Origin: CAIYRG01 sp964494505
GTDB lineage: Bacteria > Pseudomonadota > Alphaproteobacteria > Micropepsales > Micropepsaceae
Assembly: GCA_964494505.1 (NCBI GenBank)
Contig: CAZBRO010000024.1
Span: 1-64,000 of the forward strand
Direction of reading: 5' to 3'
DNA: 64,000 bases
Below, piece after piece: positions 1-8,001 of this stretch. A program made the translations under genes and the position numbers. The notes under the pieces are model-generated. The model saw nothing but the letters and a program-made list of their open reading frames with translations. It was not told where the DNA came from and ran no database searches. Each line of letters opens with the position of its first letter. The first letter of the stretch is position 1.

Positions 1-1
1 C

Positions 2-217
2 GAGCGCACCACCACGCGCGTCCAGCTCGAAATGCCGCCCCAGGCGATGGAGCGCCTGCAGCGGCTGAAGGAGCGCACGGAAGCGGCCTCCTATGCCGAA
101 GTCATCCGCAGCGCGCTGCGCCTGTTCGAAGCGCTGGTGGACGAGCACGAAAAGGGCTCGGAATTCGCGCTGAAACGCCCGAGCGGCGAAACCCTGGCGT
201 ATAAAATCTTCGTCTGA
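2..217 (+). CDS. Ribbon-helix-helix protein, 5' truncated by window edge
   Basis: The reading frame is open from the first bases of the window, so the true start lies upstream. The visible 71 residues begin ERTTTRVQLEMPPQAMERL and continue with a helix (YAEVIRSALRLFEALV). This is the beta-strand plus two-helix pattern of Arc/CopG-type ribbon-helix-helix DNA-binding proteins, which are often antitoxins or small repressors. No toxin follows: the next gene, two bases after the stop, is an amidase on the same strand, so the two may be co-transcribed. The internal ATG at 32 is unlikely to be the start because it would remove the DNA-contacting strand. Family call is by pattern only; the function of this member is unknown. 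Confidence 0.65.
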   Translation, partial: ERTTTRVQLEMPPQAMERLQRLKERTEAASYAEVIRSALRLFEALVDEHEKGSEFALKRPSGETLAYKIFV

Positions 218-219
218 CG

Positions 220-915
220 ATGGAGTGCGTCCCAGCACCTTCGCCCAATTTCGACGCGCGTCCCCCCGGCACGCCCATCGACATTCTGCTGCTGCATTAC
301 ACCGGAATGCAGACGGGCGCGGACGCTGTCGCGCGGCTGACCGATCCGGACGCCAAGGTCAGCGCCCATTACACCGTGGACGAGGATGGCACCATTTTCG
401 CTCATGTGCCCGAAGATGCGCGTGCCTGGCATGCAGGCGTCTCGTGGTGGGCGGGAGAGACGAACGTCAATGCGCGCTCGATCGGGATCGAGATCGTCAA
501 TCCCGGCCATGAATTCGGCTATCGCTCCTTCCCGGATGTCCAGATCGAAGCAGTGATCGCCTTGGCGCTCGATGTGTTTTCGCGGCAGGCGATTCCGCCC
601 GCCCGCGTGCTCGGCCACTCCGATGTCGCGCCGGCGCGGAAGATGGACCCGGGCGAGCTGTTCCCGTGGGGAACGCTGGCGCTGGGCGGCGTCGGGCTGT
701 GGCCCCAGACGCGGAAAAAACAGCTGGACGTTCCGTTCACGGACGGTTTGCGCGCGTTCGGCTATGGCTTGCGCCCCGGCATGGACGTGCCGGACGCAAC
801 CGTGATCGAGGCGTTCCAGCGCCATTGGCGCCCGAGCCGCATCGACGGGGTCGCGGACAGGGAATGCGAGGCAATCCTGGCCGCCCTGCTCACGGAGATT
901 GACTTCGCTGGGTGA
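220..915 (+). CDS. N-acetylmuramoyl-L-alanine amidase (AmpD/AmiD type)
   Basis: 231-residue zinc amidase that cleaves the MurNAc to L-Ala bond of muropeptides. An Amidase_2 domain spans about residues 15-150. Likely zinc ligands and catalytic residues are His26 (LLLHYTG), His133 (LGHSDVAPARK) and Asp143, with Glu91 (GIEIVNPG) as catalytic acid. Residues about 165-228 resemble a peptidoglycan-binding domain (PGMDVPDATVIEAFQRHW), which is the AmiD-like rather than the minimal AmpD arrangement. No clear signal peptide is present, so a cytoplasmic recycling role is possible. It starts two bases after the upstream RHH gene with no evident Shine-Dalgarno, suggesting translational coupling. Its last codons contain the predicted rnpB promoter. 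Confidence 0.85.
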   Translation: MECVPAPSPNFDARPPGTPIDILLLHYTGMQTGADAVARLTDPDAKVSAHYTVDEDGTIFAHVPEDARAWHAGVSWWAGETNVNARSIGIEIVNPGHEFGYRSFPDVQIEAVIALALDVFSRQAIPPARVLGHSDVAPARKMDPGELFPWGTLALGGVGLWPQTRKKQLDVPFTDGLRAFGYGLRPGMDVPDATVIEAFQRHWRPSRIDGVADRECEAILAALLTEIDFAG

Positions 916-927
916 CGCACCGAAATT
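899..927 (+). promoter_or_regulatory. Predicted rnpB promoter inside the amidase 3' end
   Basis: A -35 box TTGACT at 899-904 and a weak -10 GAAATT at 922-927 are separated by 17 bases. The predicted start falls about 7 bases downstream, at 934, which is exactly where the P1 helix of the RNase P RNA begins. The promoter overlaps the last codons of the amidase gene. Confidence 0.5.
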
Positions 928-933
928 GCCCGC

Positions 934-1304
934 GCGTCAGATGGCCGGATGGCCGCTCCTTCCGCGAGGAAGGGGAGGAAAGTCCGGGCTCCACGGAAAC
1001 ACGGTGCCGGATAACGTCCGGCGGAGGCGACTCCAGGGATAGCGCCACAGAAATCAAACCGCCCACGTGCGAAAGCGCAGGTAAGGTTGAAACGGTGCGG
1101 TAAGAGCGCACCGCGGCTTCGGCAACGAAGACGGCACGGCAAGCCCCACCGGGAGCAAGACCAAATAGGGACGGCACGTTGCGCGTTTCCGCGTTGCCGT
1201 CCGGGTAGGTCGCGCGAGGTGCTCCGGCAACGGGCACCCCAGAGGAATGGTCATCCCCTCGGGTCAACCGGGGGACAGAACCCGGCTTACAGGCCATCTG
1301 ACGC
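934..1304 (+). ncRNA. rnpB: RNase P RNA (bacterial class A)
   Basis: Catalytic RNA of RNase P, which removes 5' leaders from pre-tRNAs. The ends are fixed by a 13-bp P1 helix: 934-946 pairs with 1292-1304. Hallmark conserved blocks are present: GAGGAAAGTCCGGGCTCC near 972-990 (CRI), CGCACCGCGGC near 1107, and the 3' block ending GGACAGAACCCGGCTTACAG (CRV), followed by the closing P1 strand and a T-rich stretch. Length (371 nt) is normal for class A. It lies directly upstream of mraZ, an arrangement seen in several alphaproteobacteria. Open reading frames across it are spurious. Confidence 0.97.
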
Positions 1305-1521
1305 TCTTTTCTTGTTCGCCGGGCCTGCGTTTCCCATCTCTATTGGGCCAGTTGGCGCCATTACTTGGTCTGAACTGGGCAGGGTGGTATGATTCAAGTG
1401 CTTCGTCGCCCGGATCACTGTCGGGCCAAGTCGTTTTCGTTTTGTTCAAGAAATTAGTGGGTCAGGAGGAAGTCGAGACCAAATATTGAAGCCAAGTCCA
1501 TAATTTCCCTGACCTTTTCCG
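1305..1521. other. Non-coding spacer between rnpB and the dcw promoter
   Basis: No credible gene is seen. The first bases (TCTTTTCTTG) are T-rich and may end rnpB transcription. The rest shows no strong hairpin or repeat. The dcw promoter and operator lie just downstream. Confidence 0.6.
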
Positions 1522-1562
1522 TTGACGGCCCAGTCTGGCCCATGCTATCCCATCTAATCCCA
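1522..1562 (+). promoter_or_regulatory. dcw promoter with four phased MraZ boxes
   Basis: A -35 box TTGACG (1522-1527), 17-base spacer and -10 CTATCC (1545-1550) form a sigma70-type promoter. Superimposed are four CCCA tetramers starting at 1529, 1539, 1549 and 1559, i.e. TGGG on the minus strand at exactly 10-base intervals. E. coli MraZ is known to bind TGGGN repeats separated by 5 bases upstream of its own gene. Here the boxes cover the spacer, the -10 and the predicted start (about 1557), so bound MraZ should block its own promoter and the whole dcw operon. The sequence is seen directly; the regulation is inferred. Confidence 0.8.
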
Positions 1563-1623
1563 TGCGGGTCGCGTGGCGGATGGCCGTTTTGGTAGGCCGT
1601 GATCGCCGCATGGGTGCCAGGGG

Positions 1624-2103
1624 ATGGCAGCGGCGGTGCAAGCGTTTCTCTCGACGGTTGTGAACAAGCTGGACGCTAAAGGCCGCGTCAGCGTTCCGGC
1701 GCCGTTCCGCCAGATTCTCGCCGCCCAGAGCCTGCGGGGGTTCTATTGCTTCCCCTCCTTCGTCGAGCCCGCGCTCGAGGCGTTCGGGGAGGACCTGCTG
1801 GTCGATTTCCAGAAGCGGCTCGGCGCCGTCGATCCGCTGTTCAGCGCCGACTATGACGCCCAGGCCCAGGCGGTCGTCGGCGAGACGCAGTTCCTGGGCT
1901 TCGATGAGGAGGGGCGCGTCCGCCTCCCCGACAATTTCCTCAAGCACGCCGAAATCAAGGAGCGCGTGCTCTTCGTCGGAATGTTTCAGAAGTTCCAGAT
2001 CTGGGACCCTGACCGCTTTGAACCCGTGCGGCTGGAACGCATCGCTCGCGCCCGCGCCACCCGCATCGGCGGCGATGTCCGCCCAGGAAACCCCGCCCCA
2101 TGA
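1624..2103 (+). CDS. mraZ: Transcriptional regulator MraZ
   Basis: 159-residue AbrB-like DNA-binding protein, first gene of the dcw operon. It has two SpoVT/AbrB repeats, each with the family signature: LDAKGRVSVPAPFR near residues 17-30 and FDEEGRVRLPDNF near residues 93-105. MraZ forms a ring that binds tandem TGGG boxes and represses its own operon. Suitable phased boxes lie at 1529-1562. The ATG at 1624 has no well-spaced ribosome site. The GTG at 1636 would use AGGGGAT about 11 bases upstream and would start nearer the conserved FLST motif, so the true start may be 1636. The 3' end overlaps rsmH by four bases (ATGA). Confidence 0.95.
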   Translation: MAAAVQAFLSTVVNKLDAKGRVSVPAPFRQILAAQSLRGFYCFPSFVEPALEAFGEDLLVDFQKRLGAVDPLFSADYDAQAQAVVGETQFLGFDEEGRVRLPDNFLKHAEIKERVLFVGMFQKFQIWDPDRFEPVRLERIARARATRIGGDVRPGNPAP

Positions 2104-3059
2104 GCGCCCACGTCCCGGTGATGCTCGAAGAGGTGATGGCGGTGCTCGCCCCCCGCGATGACGCCATCTATGTGGACGGCACCTTCGGAGGGGGGGGCTA
2201 TTCGGCGGCGTTGCTCACGCGCGCCAAATGCCGCGTCGTCGGTATCGACCGCGATCCGGCGGCGATAGCCCGCGGTCGGGCGTTGGCGGAGCGCTTCGAA
2301 GGTCGGCTGACGCTGATCCACGGTCGCTTCTCGGAAATGGATGAAATTCTGGATGCACAGGGCGTGGCGAAGGCTGACGGCGTGGCGCTCGACATTGGCG
2401 TCTCGTCGTTTCAGCTGGACGAAAGCTCCCGCGGTTTCTCTTTCAGCGCCGACGGACCGCTCGACATGCGCATGGACGGAACCGAAGGCGAAACTGCCGC
2501 CGATCTCGTCAACGCACTTTCCGAAGAGGCGCTGGCAGATATCCTCCGCCGCTACGGCGAAGAGAAGCGGGCGCGTGCACTCGCCCGTGCGATCGTGGCA
2601 GCCCGCCCGATCACCCGCACCGGCGAACTCGCTCAGATCGCCGAACGCGTGCTGGGCCGGGGGCAGAAGATTCATCCCGCCACACGTCTCTTTCAGGCGT
2701 TGCGCATTGCGGTGAATGACGAACTCGGCGAGCTCGAACGGGGGCTCGAAGCAGCCGAGCGTGTTCTGAAGCCCAAAGGCCGCCTTGCGGTGGTTTCCTT
2801 TCAATCGCTGGAAGACCGCATCGTGAAGCATTTTCTTGTCGAGCGTACGGGCCGTGTCGGTCGCGGCTCACGTCATCTGCCCGAGCAGGCGCCTGCGCAC
2901 GCACCGACCTTCGAATCCGTTGGCAAGACCCCTCTCACTCCGACCGACAGTGAGGTTCGCGCCAATCCCCGCGCCCGGTCCGCTCGCTTGCGTGCGGCCG
3001 AACGCAACGCCGCCCCTGGCTGGAATTTCCGGCCTGTTATCCCTGGAGAGTACGCATGA
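2100..3059 (+). CDS. rsmH: 16S rRNA (cytosine(1402)-N4)-methyltransferase
   Basis: 319-residue SAM-dependent methyltransferase (MraW) that N4-methylates C1402 in the ribosomal P site. The N-terminus HVPVMLEEVMAVL and the SAM-binding YVDGTFGGGGYSAALL (about residues 20-35) are family signatures. So are LDIGVSSFQLDESSRGFSF and DGPLDMRMD (about residues 97-125), and the ERG/SFQSLEDRIVKHFL block in the C-terminal half. Length is normal. It overlaps mraZ and ftsL by four bases at each end, so it is translationally coupled within the dcw operon. Confidence 0.97.
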   Translation: MSAHVPVMLEEVMAVLAPRDDAIYVDGTFGGGGYSAALLTRAKCRVVGIDRDPAAIARGRALAERFEGRLTLIHGRFSEMDEILDAQGVAKADGVALDIGVSSFQLDESSRGFSFSADGPLDMRMDGTEGETAADLVNALSEEALADILRRYGEEKRARALARAIVAARPITRTGELAQIAERVLGRGQKIHPATRLFQALRIAVNDELGELERGLEAAERVLKPKGRLAVVSFQSLEDRIVKHFLVERTGRVGRGSRHLPEQAPAHAPTFESVGKTPLTPTDSEVRANPRARSARLRAAERNAAPGWNFRPVIPGEYA

Positions 3060-3481
3060 TCCGGATACTCAATTTTGCGTTTGTCGCCATCACCAGCCTG
3101 GTTTGCCTCGGCGTCTATCGCACGGCGGAGGGTGCGCGCGTGGATCAGGGGGAGCTTAGGTCGACGCGGGCTGCTATCGCGCGCGAGCAAAACGCACTGA
3201 CGGTACTGGGCGCCGAATGGGCGCGGGTGACGCAGCCGGCCCGCATCCAGGTCCTTACCGAACGTCACCTCGATCTTTCCGATAAGCCTGCCGTCGCCTT
3301 GTCCTCGCTCACGCAACTTCCGCCGAAGAACCAGCCGCTCGTGCCGGAAGGCGAGATCCGGGCCGCCAAGGCGGTCGTTCCGCAAAATGGAACGGCTGTT
3401 CGGCCGACTCCCGCTGTGTCCCCGCAGCCTGGGGTCGCTACGTCCGACAAAGGATTCGCCGTACTTCATACGGGAACATGA
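3056..3481 (+). CDS. ftsL: Cell division protein FtsL-like
   Basis: 141-residue bitopic membrane protein assigned to FtsL by position between rsmH and ftsI and by architecture. One N-terminal membrane segment (about residues 4-20, LNFAFVAITSLVCLGVY) is followed by a heptad-like region about residues 30-60 and an ERHLDL motif typical of alphaproteobacterial FtsL. It then has a Pro/Val-rich tail. FtsL forms a complex with FtsQ and FtsB at the septum and activates FtsW/FtsI. Sequence conservation in FtsL is weak, so the call rests mostly on synteny. The stop is one base before the ftsI start. Confidence 0.8.
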   Translation: MIRILNFAFVAITSLVCLGVYRTAEGARVDQGELRSTRAAIAREQNALTVLGAEWARVTQPARIQVLTERHLDLSDKPAVALSSLTQLPPKNQPLVPEGEIRAAKAVVPQNGTAVRPTPAVSPQPGVATSDKGFAVLHTGT

Positions 3482-3482
3482 T

Positions 3483-5096
3483 ATGGCCAAGGCTCCCGTC
3501 GCGCCCTCGCTGGTCCGCAATCGGATTGCCTTTGCGGCGATCTTCTGCGCGGCCTGTTTCGCAGGCATAACCGCCCGGCTGATCGACGTTATGGTGATCA
3601 GCGGCGCAGGAGAAGCGAGCCATACGGCTGCCGCCAGCCATCCCATGCGCGCTGATTTCGTGGATCGCAACGGCAAGCTGATCGCGCGCGATCTGCCGGT
3701 CAGCGATCTATACTTAATACCCGCTGACTTTCGGGCTACGCAGTGGGACACCAATGAAGCGGCGCGCGAACTTGCGGCCATCACAGGCGTGGACGAGGCC
3801 CGCCTTAAACAGGCCTTTGGCGCCAAGCGCGGCCATATCCCGGTGCAGCGTGGCCTCTCGCCGGATCGGCGGGAAGCGGTGATGCATCTGGGCCTGCCCG
3901 GCCTCGAATTCCAGGATGGCTACAAGCGATTCTACCCGGAAGGCCGCATGATCGCCCATGCGGTTGGCCAGGTCGACACCGACGATCATGGCGTTTCCGG
4001 TCTCGAGCTAGGTCTCGAAAAGCAGGTCCGCGGGAGCGAGACAGCTGCGCCCATTCAGCTCTCGCTCGATACGCGCATTCAATATGTGCTGGAACACGAG
4101 ATGGACGAGGCGATGCATGACTTCCGGGCCAAAGCGGCTGGGGGCATCGTGCTGAATGTGCGCACGGGCGAAGTCTTGGCGCTCGCGTCGCTACCCGATT
4201 ACGAGCCCAATCTGCGCACGCTCTCCACTGGCGATTCCATCCGCAATCGCTTGACCCAGGACGTATATGAGCTGGGTTCCATCTTCAAGATTTTCGCCTT
4301 TTCACTCGCAATCGAGGAAAAGACCGTCCGCCTGGACGAGCCGATCAACATCGGAAACGGCTTAAGGCTCGGCAATCATCAGATACATGACTTCGAGCGT
4401 CTTGGCCCCACGCTCTCAGCAGCCATGGTGTTCGCGCAGTCCTCAAACATCGGCACCGCGCAGATCGAGATGCGCTCAGGCCCATCGAAGCAGAAGCCTT
4501 TCCTCCGTAAGCTCGGCCTGTTGGAACCGCTGAAGACGGAACTTCCTGAAGTGGCCGCTCCACTCTATCCCCGCCACTGGGAAGAGGTGGAGGCAGCTAC
4601 CATCGCCTACGGCCATGGCATCTCCGTCAATCCCTTGGGCTTCGTTGCTGCCGCGGCGTCGATCGTGAATGGCGGCACGATGATCCGGCCGACCTTCCTG
4701 AAGAATGAGACAGTGCAGCACGGCGAGCGCGTGATCTCGGAGGAGACCAGTCGCACCATGCGCGATCTGATGCGTCTCGTCGTGACGGACGGCACCGGGA
4801 CCAAGGCCGACGTGCCGGGCTACGACGTCGGCGGCAAGACCGGCACGGCGGAAAAAGCCGAAAACGGCTCTTACGCCCATCACCTTCTGATTTCGTCTTT
4901 TTGCGGCATCTTCCCGATCCATGATCCGCAATATCTCGTTTTCATGATGTTGGATGAGCCGCATGGGAACAGAGAAAGCGGCGGCTTCTCTACTGGCGGT
5001 GCTGTGGCGGCCCCAGCCGTCGGGCACGTCATCGCAAAGATAGCGCCTCTTTTGGGCGTTCACCGCACCGATACCTTTGCCGCGGCAACACCCTGA
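3483..5096 (+). CDS. ftsI: Septal peptidoglycan transpeptidase FtsI (PBP3)
   Basis: 537-residue class B penicillin-binding protein that crosslinks septal peptidoglycan. It has an N-terminal membrane anchor (about residues 14-38), a dimerisation/pedestal domain (RADFVDRNGKLIARDLP from about 56), and a transpeptidase domain. The active-site SxxK is Ser266-Lys269 (GSIFK), with SSN at 320-322 and a KTG triad (GGKTGTAEK) near residue 446. The frame is open further upstream, but ATG 3483 gives the expected cytoplasmic tail and anchor and follows the ftsL stop by one base. A GGGAAC about 8 bases upstream is a plausible ribosome site. Confidence 0.96.
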   Translation: MAKAPVAPSLVRNRIAFAAIFCAACFAGITARLIDVMVISGAGEASHTAAASHPMRADFVDRNGKLIARDLPVSDLYLIPADFRATQWDTNEAARELAAITGVDEARLKQAFGAKRGHIPVQRGLSPDRREAVMHLGLPGLEFQDGYKRFYPEGRMIAHAVGQVDTDDHGVSGLELGLEKQVRGSETAAPIQLSLDTRIQYVLEHEMDEAMHDFRAKAAGGIVLNVRTGEVLALASLPDYEPNLRTLSTGDSIRNRLTQDVYELGSIFKIFAFSLAIEEKTVRLDEPINIGNGLRLGNHQIHDFERLGPTLSAAMVFAQSSNIGTAQIEMRSGPSKQKPFLRKLGLLEPLKTELPEVAAPLYPRHWEEVEAATIAYGHGISVNPLGFVAAAASIVNGGTMIRPTFLKNETVQHGERVISEETSRTMRDLMRLVVTDGTGTKADVPGYDVGGKTGTAEKAENGSYAHHLLISSFCGIFPIHDPQYLVFMMLDEPHGNRESGGFSTGGAVAAPAVGHVIAKIAPLLGVHRTDTFAAATP

Positions 5097-5128
5097 GTTC
5101 TTCACAATGGAACCATAATCGGAAGCGA

Positions 5129-6598
5129 GTGTTGGGTGAGTTGGGAGAGGCGGACATTGTGAATACAGGCATGCAGGATTTCCGTGGGCTTGCGGCGGAC
5201 AGCCGCGAAGTAAAGCCCGGATTCCTGTTCGCGGCTCTTCCTGGCACTAAAACGGACGGCCGTAAGTTCATCGAAGATGCTGTCAGACGCGGCGCGGCGG
5301 TGGTATTGGGTGGGCCCGAAGCCGCTGGAGAAGCGCGGCGCCTTGGCGTTCGCTTCATCGCTGCGGAGAATCCGCGCAAGCGGCTCTCCGAGATGGCGGC
5401 AGCGTTTTATGGCGCGCAGCCCGCAGTCGTGGCCGCCGTAACGGGAACCAATGGCAAGACATCGGTAGCCGCCTTCCTGCGCCAGATTTGGACCCATCAG
5501 GGAAGGCCGGCGGCGAGTCTGGGTACGATCGGGATCGACGCGCCCGGGGGCCACGTGTCGCTCGGCCACACCACGCCTGACCCCGTAAGGCTGCATGCGG
5601 AACTTGCGCGCCTGAAACGCGAGGGTGTGGATCATCTGGCAATTGAGGCATCGAGCCACGGCCTCGATCAATTCCGGCTAGATGGTGTCAAAATCGCTGC
5701 AGCCGGTTTCACCAACATCACGCGCGATCATCTGGATTACCACGCAAGTTTCGAGAACTACCTTGCTGCCAAGTTGCGCTTGTTTCGTGAATTGGTGGCC
5801 GATGGCGGCGCCGCGGTAGTAAATGCCGACGCCGGGTACGCGGAGGATTTCGCTGCAGTTGCTCGGGCGCGGAATCTGCGTCTGATCACGGTGGGCGTCC
5901 GCGGCGATGATTTGCGCCTGATCGAGCAATTGCCCCATGCCGACGGGCAGGAGATCACCGTCCGCCACGAAGGCCGGGAGCACAGAATAGCAATGCCGTT
6001 GGCCGGATTGTTTCAGGCTTCGAATGCGCTGGTCGCCGCGGGGCTGGCGCTCGGCGTGGGCGACCCGGCCGAGAAAGTGTTCGCGGCACTGGAAATGTTG
6101 AAAGGCGCGCCCGGCCGACTCGATTTGGTGGCGCGAACGCAACAGGGTGCTGCGATCTATGTGGATTATGCGCATACCCCCGATGCCATCGAGACGGTGC
6201 TGGCGGCGCTGCGCCCGCATGTGAGTGGAAAGCTCCATATCCTCTTCGGTTGCGGTGGCGACCGCGACCGCGGCAAGCGGCCGTTGATGGCGAGCGCCGC
6301 CGCGCGTCATGCCGATGTGGTGATCGTCACCGACGACAACCCGCGTTCGGAAGACCCCGCCGTTATTCGCCGCGAGGCATTGGCGGGCGCGCCCGATGCG
6401 CGCGAAATCGCTGGCCGCGCGTTTGCCATTCGCGAGGCGATCGCGGATTTGCGCGCCGACGATGCACTGGTGATCGCGGGCAAGGGACATGAGGATTACC
6501 AAATCGTCGGCGGAGAGACCCATCATTTCTCCGATCGCGAAGAGGCAGTGAAGGCCGCGCGGGCGTTGGGCGGCGCGGCCGAGAGCGAGGCCGCATGA
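5129..6598 (+). CDS. murE: UDP-MurNAc-tripeptide synthetase MurE
   Basis: About 489 residues; adds the third residue, meso-diaminopimelate, to UDP-MurNAc-L-Ala-D-Glu. Mur ligase signatures seen: LAADSREVKPGFLFAAL at the N-terminus, the ATP loop TGTNGKTS (about residues 109-116), the central SSHGL, and the C-terminal DDNPRSEDP whose DNPR motif marks meso-diaminopimelate specificity. The start is uncertain: GTG 5129 is listed, TTG 5132 is better spaced from GGAAG at 5121-5125, and GTG 5159 follows GGGAGAGG but would trim the conserved N-terminus. It overlaps murF by four bases. Confidence 0.96.
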   Translation: MLGELGEADIVNTGMQDFRGLAADSREVKPGFLFAALPGTKTDGRKFIEDAVRRGAAVVLGGPEAAGEARRLGVRFIAAENPRKRLSEMAAAFYGAQPAVVAAVTGTNGKTSVAAFLRQIWTHQGRPAASLGTIGIDAPGGHVSLGHTTPDPVRLHAELARLKREGVDHLAIEASSHGLDQFRLDGVKIAAAGFTNITRDHLDYHASFENYLAAKLRLFRELVADGGAAVVNADAGYAEDFAAVARARNLRLITVGVRGDDLRLIEQLPHADGQEITVRHEGREHRIAMPLAGLFQASNALVAAGLALGVGDPAEKVFAALEMLKGAPGRLDLVARTQQGAAIYVDYAHTPDAIETVLAALRPHVSGKLHILFGCGGDRDRGKRPLMASAAARHADVVIVTDDNPRSEDPAVIRREALAGAPDAREIAGRAFAIREAIADLRADDALVIAGKGHEDYQIVGGETHHFSDREEAVKAARALGGAAESEAA

Positions 6599-7992
6599 AC
6601 GCGCGCAACGCGCTTTGGACCGCTGCTGAAGCCGGTGCGGCCACCGCCGGGGATACGGCCGGCAATTGGTCCGCATATGGTGTTTCCATCGATACGCGCA
6701 CCATCCAGCCGGGCGATCTGTTCATTGCACTCAAAGGCCAGCGTGATGGACATGCATTCGTTGCTGCTGCGCTTGAAAAGCGTGCTGCTGCGGCGATGGT
6801 CAGTCACCGGCCCGAAGACGTGCCGGAAGACGCACCGCTGCTCGTTGTGGGTGACACGCAAACTGGCCTGGAAGCGCTCGGCCGCGCCTCCCGCGTGCGT
6901 TCCGCCGCAAAGATCGTGGCGGTGACCGGCAGCGCCGGCAAGACGACGACCAAGGAAATGCTGCGCCTGATGCTGGGTAGGGCGGGTTCCGTAACGGCGT
7001 CGGCCGCGTCTTACAACAATCACTGGGGCGTTCCGCTGAGCCTCGCGCGCATGGCGCGGGATACGGATTATGGCGTGTTCGAAATCGGTATGAACCACGC
7101 CGGCGAAATCCGTAACCTGGTGAAGCAGGTGCGGCCGCATGTGGCGCTAATTACGACAATTGCGCCCGCGCATCTGGAATATTTCGGCAGCGTGGACGCG
7201 ATTGCCGATGCCAAGGCGGAAATCTTCGAAGGTATCGAGAAAGGTGGTTCCGCTATTCTGCCCGCAGACAATCCGCAATTTGGCAGATTGAAGAAACACG
7301 CGGAGGCCGCGGGAGTAGCTCGCATCCTGAGTTTCGGTGTGCAAGCCGGCGCCGATGCGCGACTCATCTCGACGGAACGCGACGGCGATGGTCAGAAGCT
7401 TGTCGCCGACCTATCCGGCAAGCGCATCGCCTTCGCGGTTGGCGCCGCGGGCGGCCACATCGCGATGAATGCCGTTGCGGCGCTGCTCGCTGTACGCGAA
7501 CTGGGCGCGGACGTTGCTGCTGCTGCGCAGGGGCTAGCGCAGTTCACTGCTCTCAAGGGGCGCGGCGCGCGTGTTGAACTGGGCGGCATCGCACTGATCG
7601 ACGAAAGCTACAACGCCAATCCGGCATCGATGGAGGCGGCGCTTAATCTCCTCGGTGAGACACGGCCGCAACAGAAAGGCCGGCGAATTGCCGTGCTGGG
7701 TGACATGCTGGAACTCGGCGAGAATGCTGCCGCGCTGCACGCGGGCCTTGTCGGAGCGACGTCTGCCGCGCATGCCGATCTCGTCTTTCTGTGTGGGGCG
7801 CACATGGGTGCGTTATGGAATGTACTGCCCGTGGGTGTCCGCGGTGCCTATGCGGACAATTCCGCCGCGCTCGCGACCGAAGTCGCGCGCGCGGTCCGTC
7901 CGGGCGACGTCGTGCTGGTCAAAGGTTCGTTCGGCAGCCGAATGTCTTTCATCGTTGACGCGCTGAAAGCGCGTGATGCCGCGGCGGCTTAG
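6595..7992 (+). CDS. murF: UDP-MurNAc-pentapeptide synthetase MurF
   Basis: 465 residues; adds D-Ala-D-Ala to the UDP-MurNAc-tripeptide in the cytoplasm. Family marks are YGVSIDTRTIQPGDLFIALKG region (N-terminal uridine-binding domain), the ATP loop TGSAGKTTTKEM, SYNNHWGVPLSL, the FEIGMNHAGEI motif, and C-terminal IDESYNANPASM and VLGDMLELG. Length is typical. The start overlaps the murE stop (ATGA). A short gap then leads to mraY. Confidence 0.97.
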   Translation: MNARNALWTAAEAGAATAGDTAGNWSAYGVSIDTRTIQPGDLFIALKGQRDGHAFVAAALEKRAAAAMVSHRPEDVPEDAPLLVVGDTQTGLEALGRASRVRSAAKIVAVTGSAGKTTTKEMLRLMLGRAGSVTASAASYNNHWGVPLSLARMARDTDYGVFEIGMNHAGEIRNLVKQVRPHVALITTIAPAHLEYFGSVDAIADAKAEIFEGIEKGGSAILPADNPQFGRLKKHAEAAGVARILSFGVQAGADARLISTERDGDGQKLVADLSGKRIAFAVGAAGGHIAMNAVAALLAVRELGADVAAAAQGLAQFTALKGRGARVELGGIALIDESYNANPASMEAALNLLGETRPQQKGRRIAVLGDMLELGENAAALHAGLVGATSAAHADLVFLCGAHMGALWNVLPVGVRGAYADNSAALATEVARAVRPGDVVLVKGSFGSRMSFIVDALKARDAAAA

Positions 7993-8001
7993 GGGGTAAC
8001 G

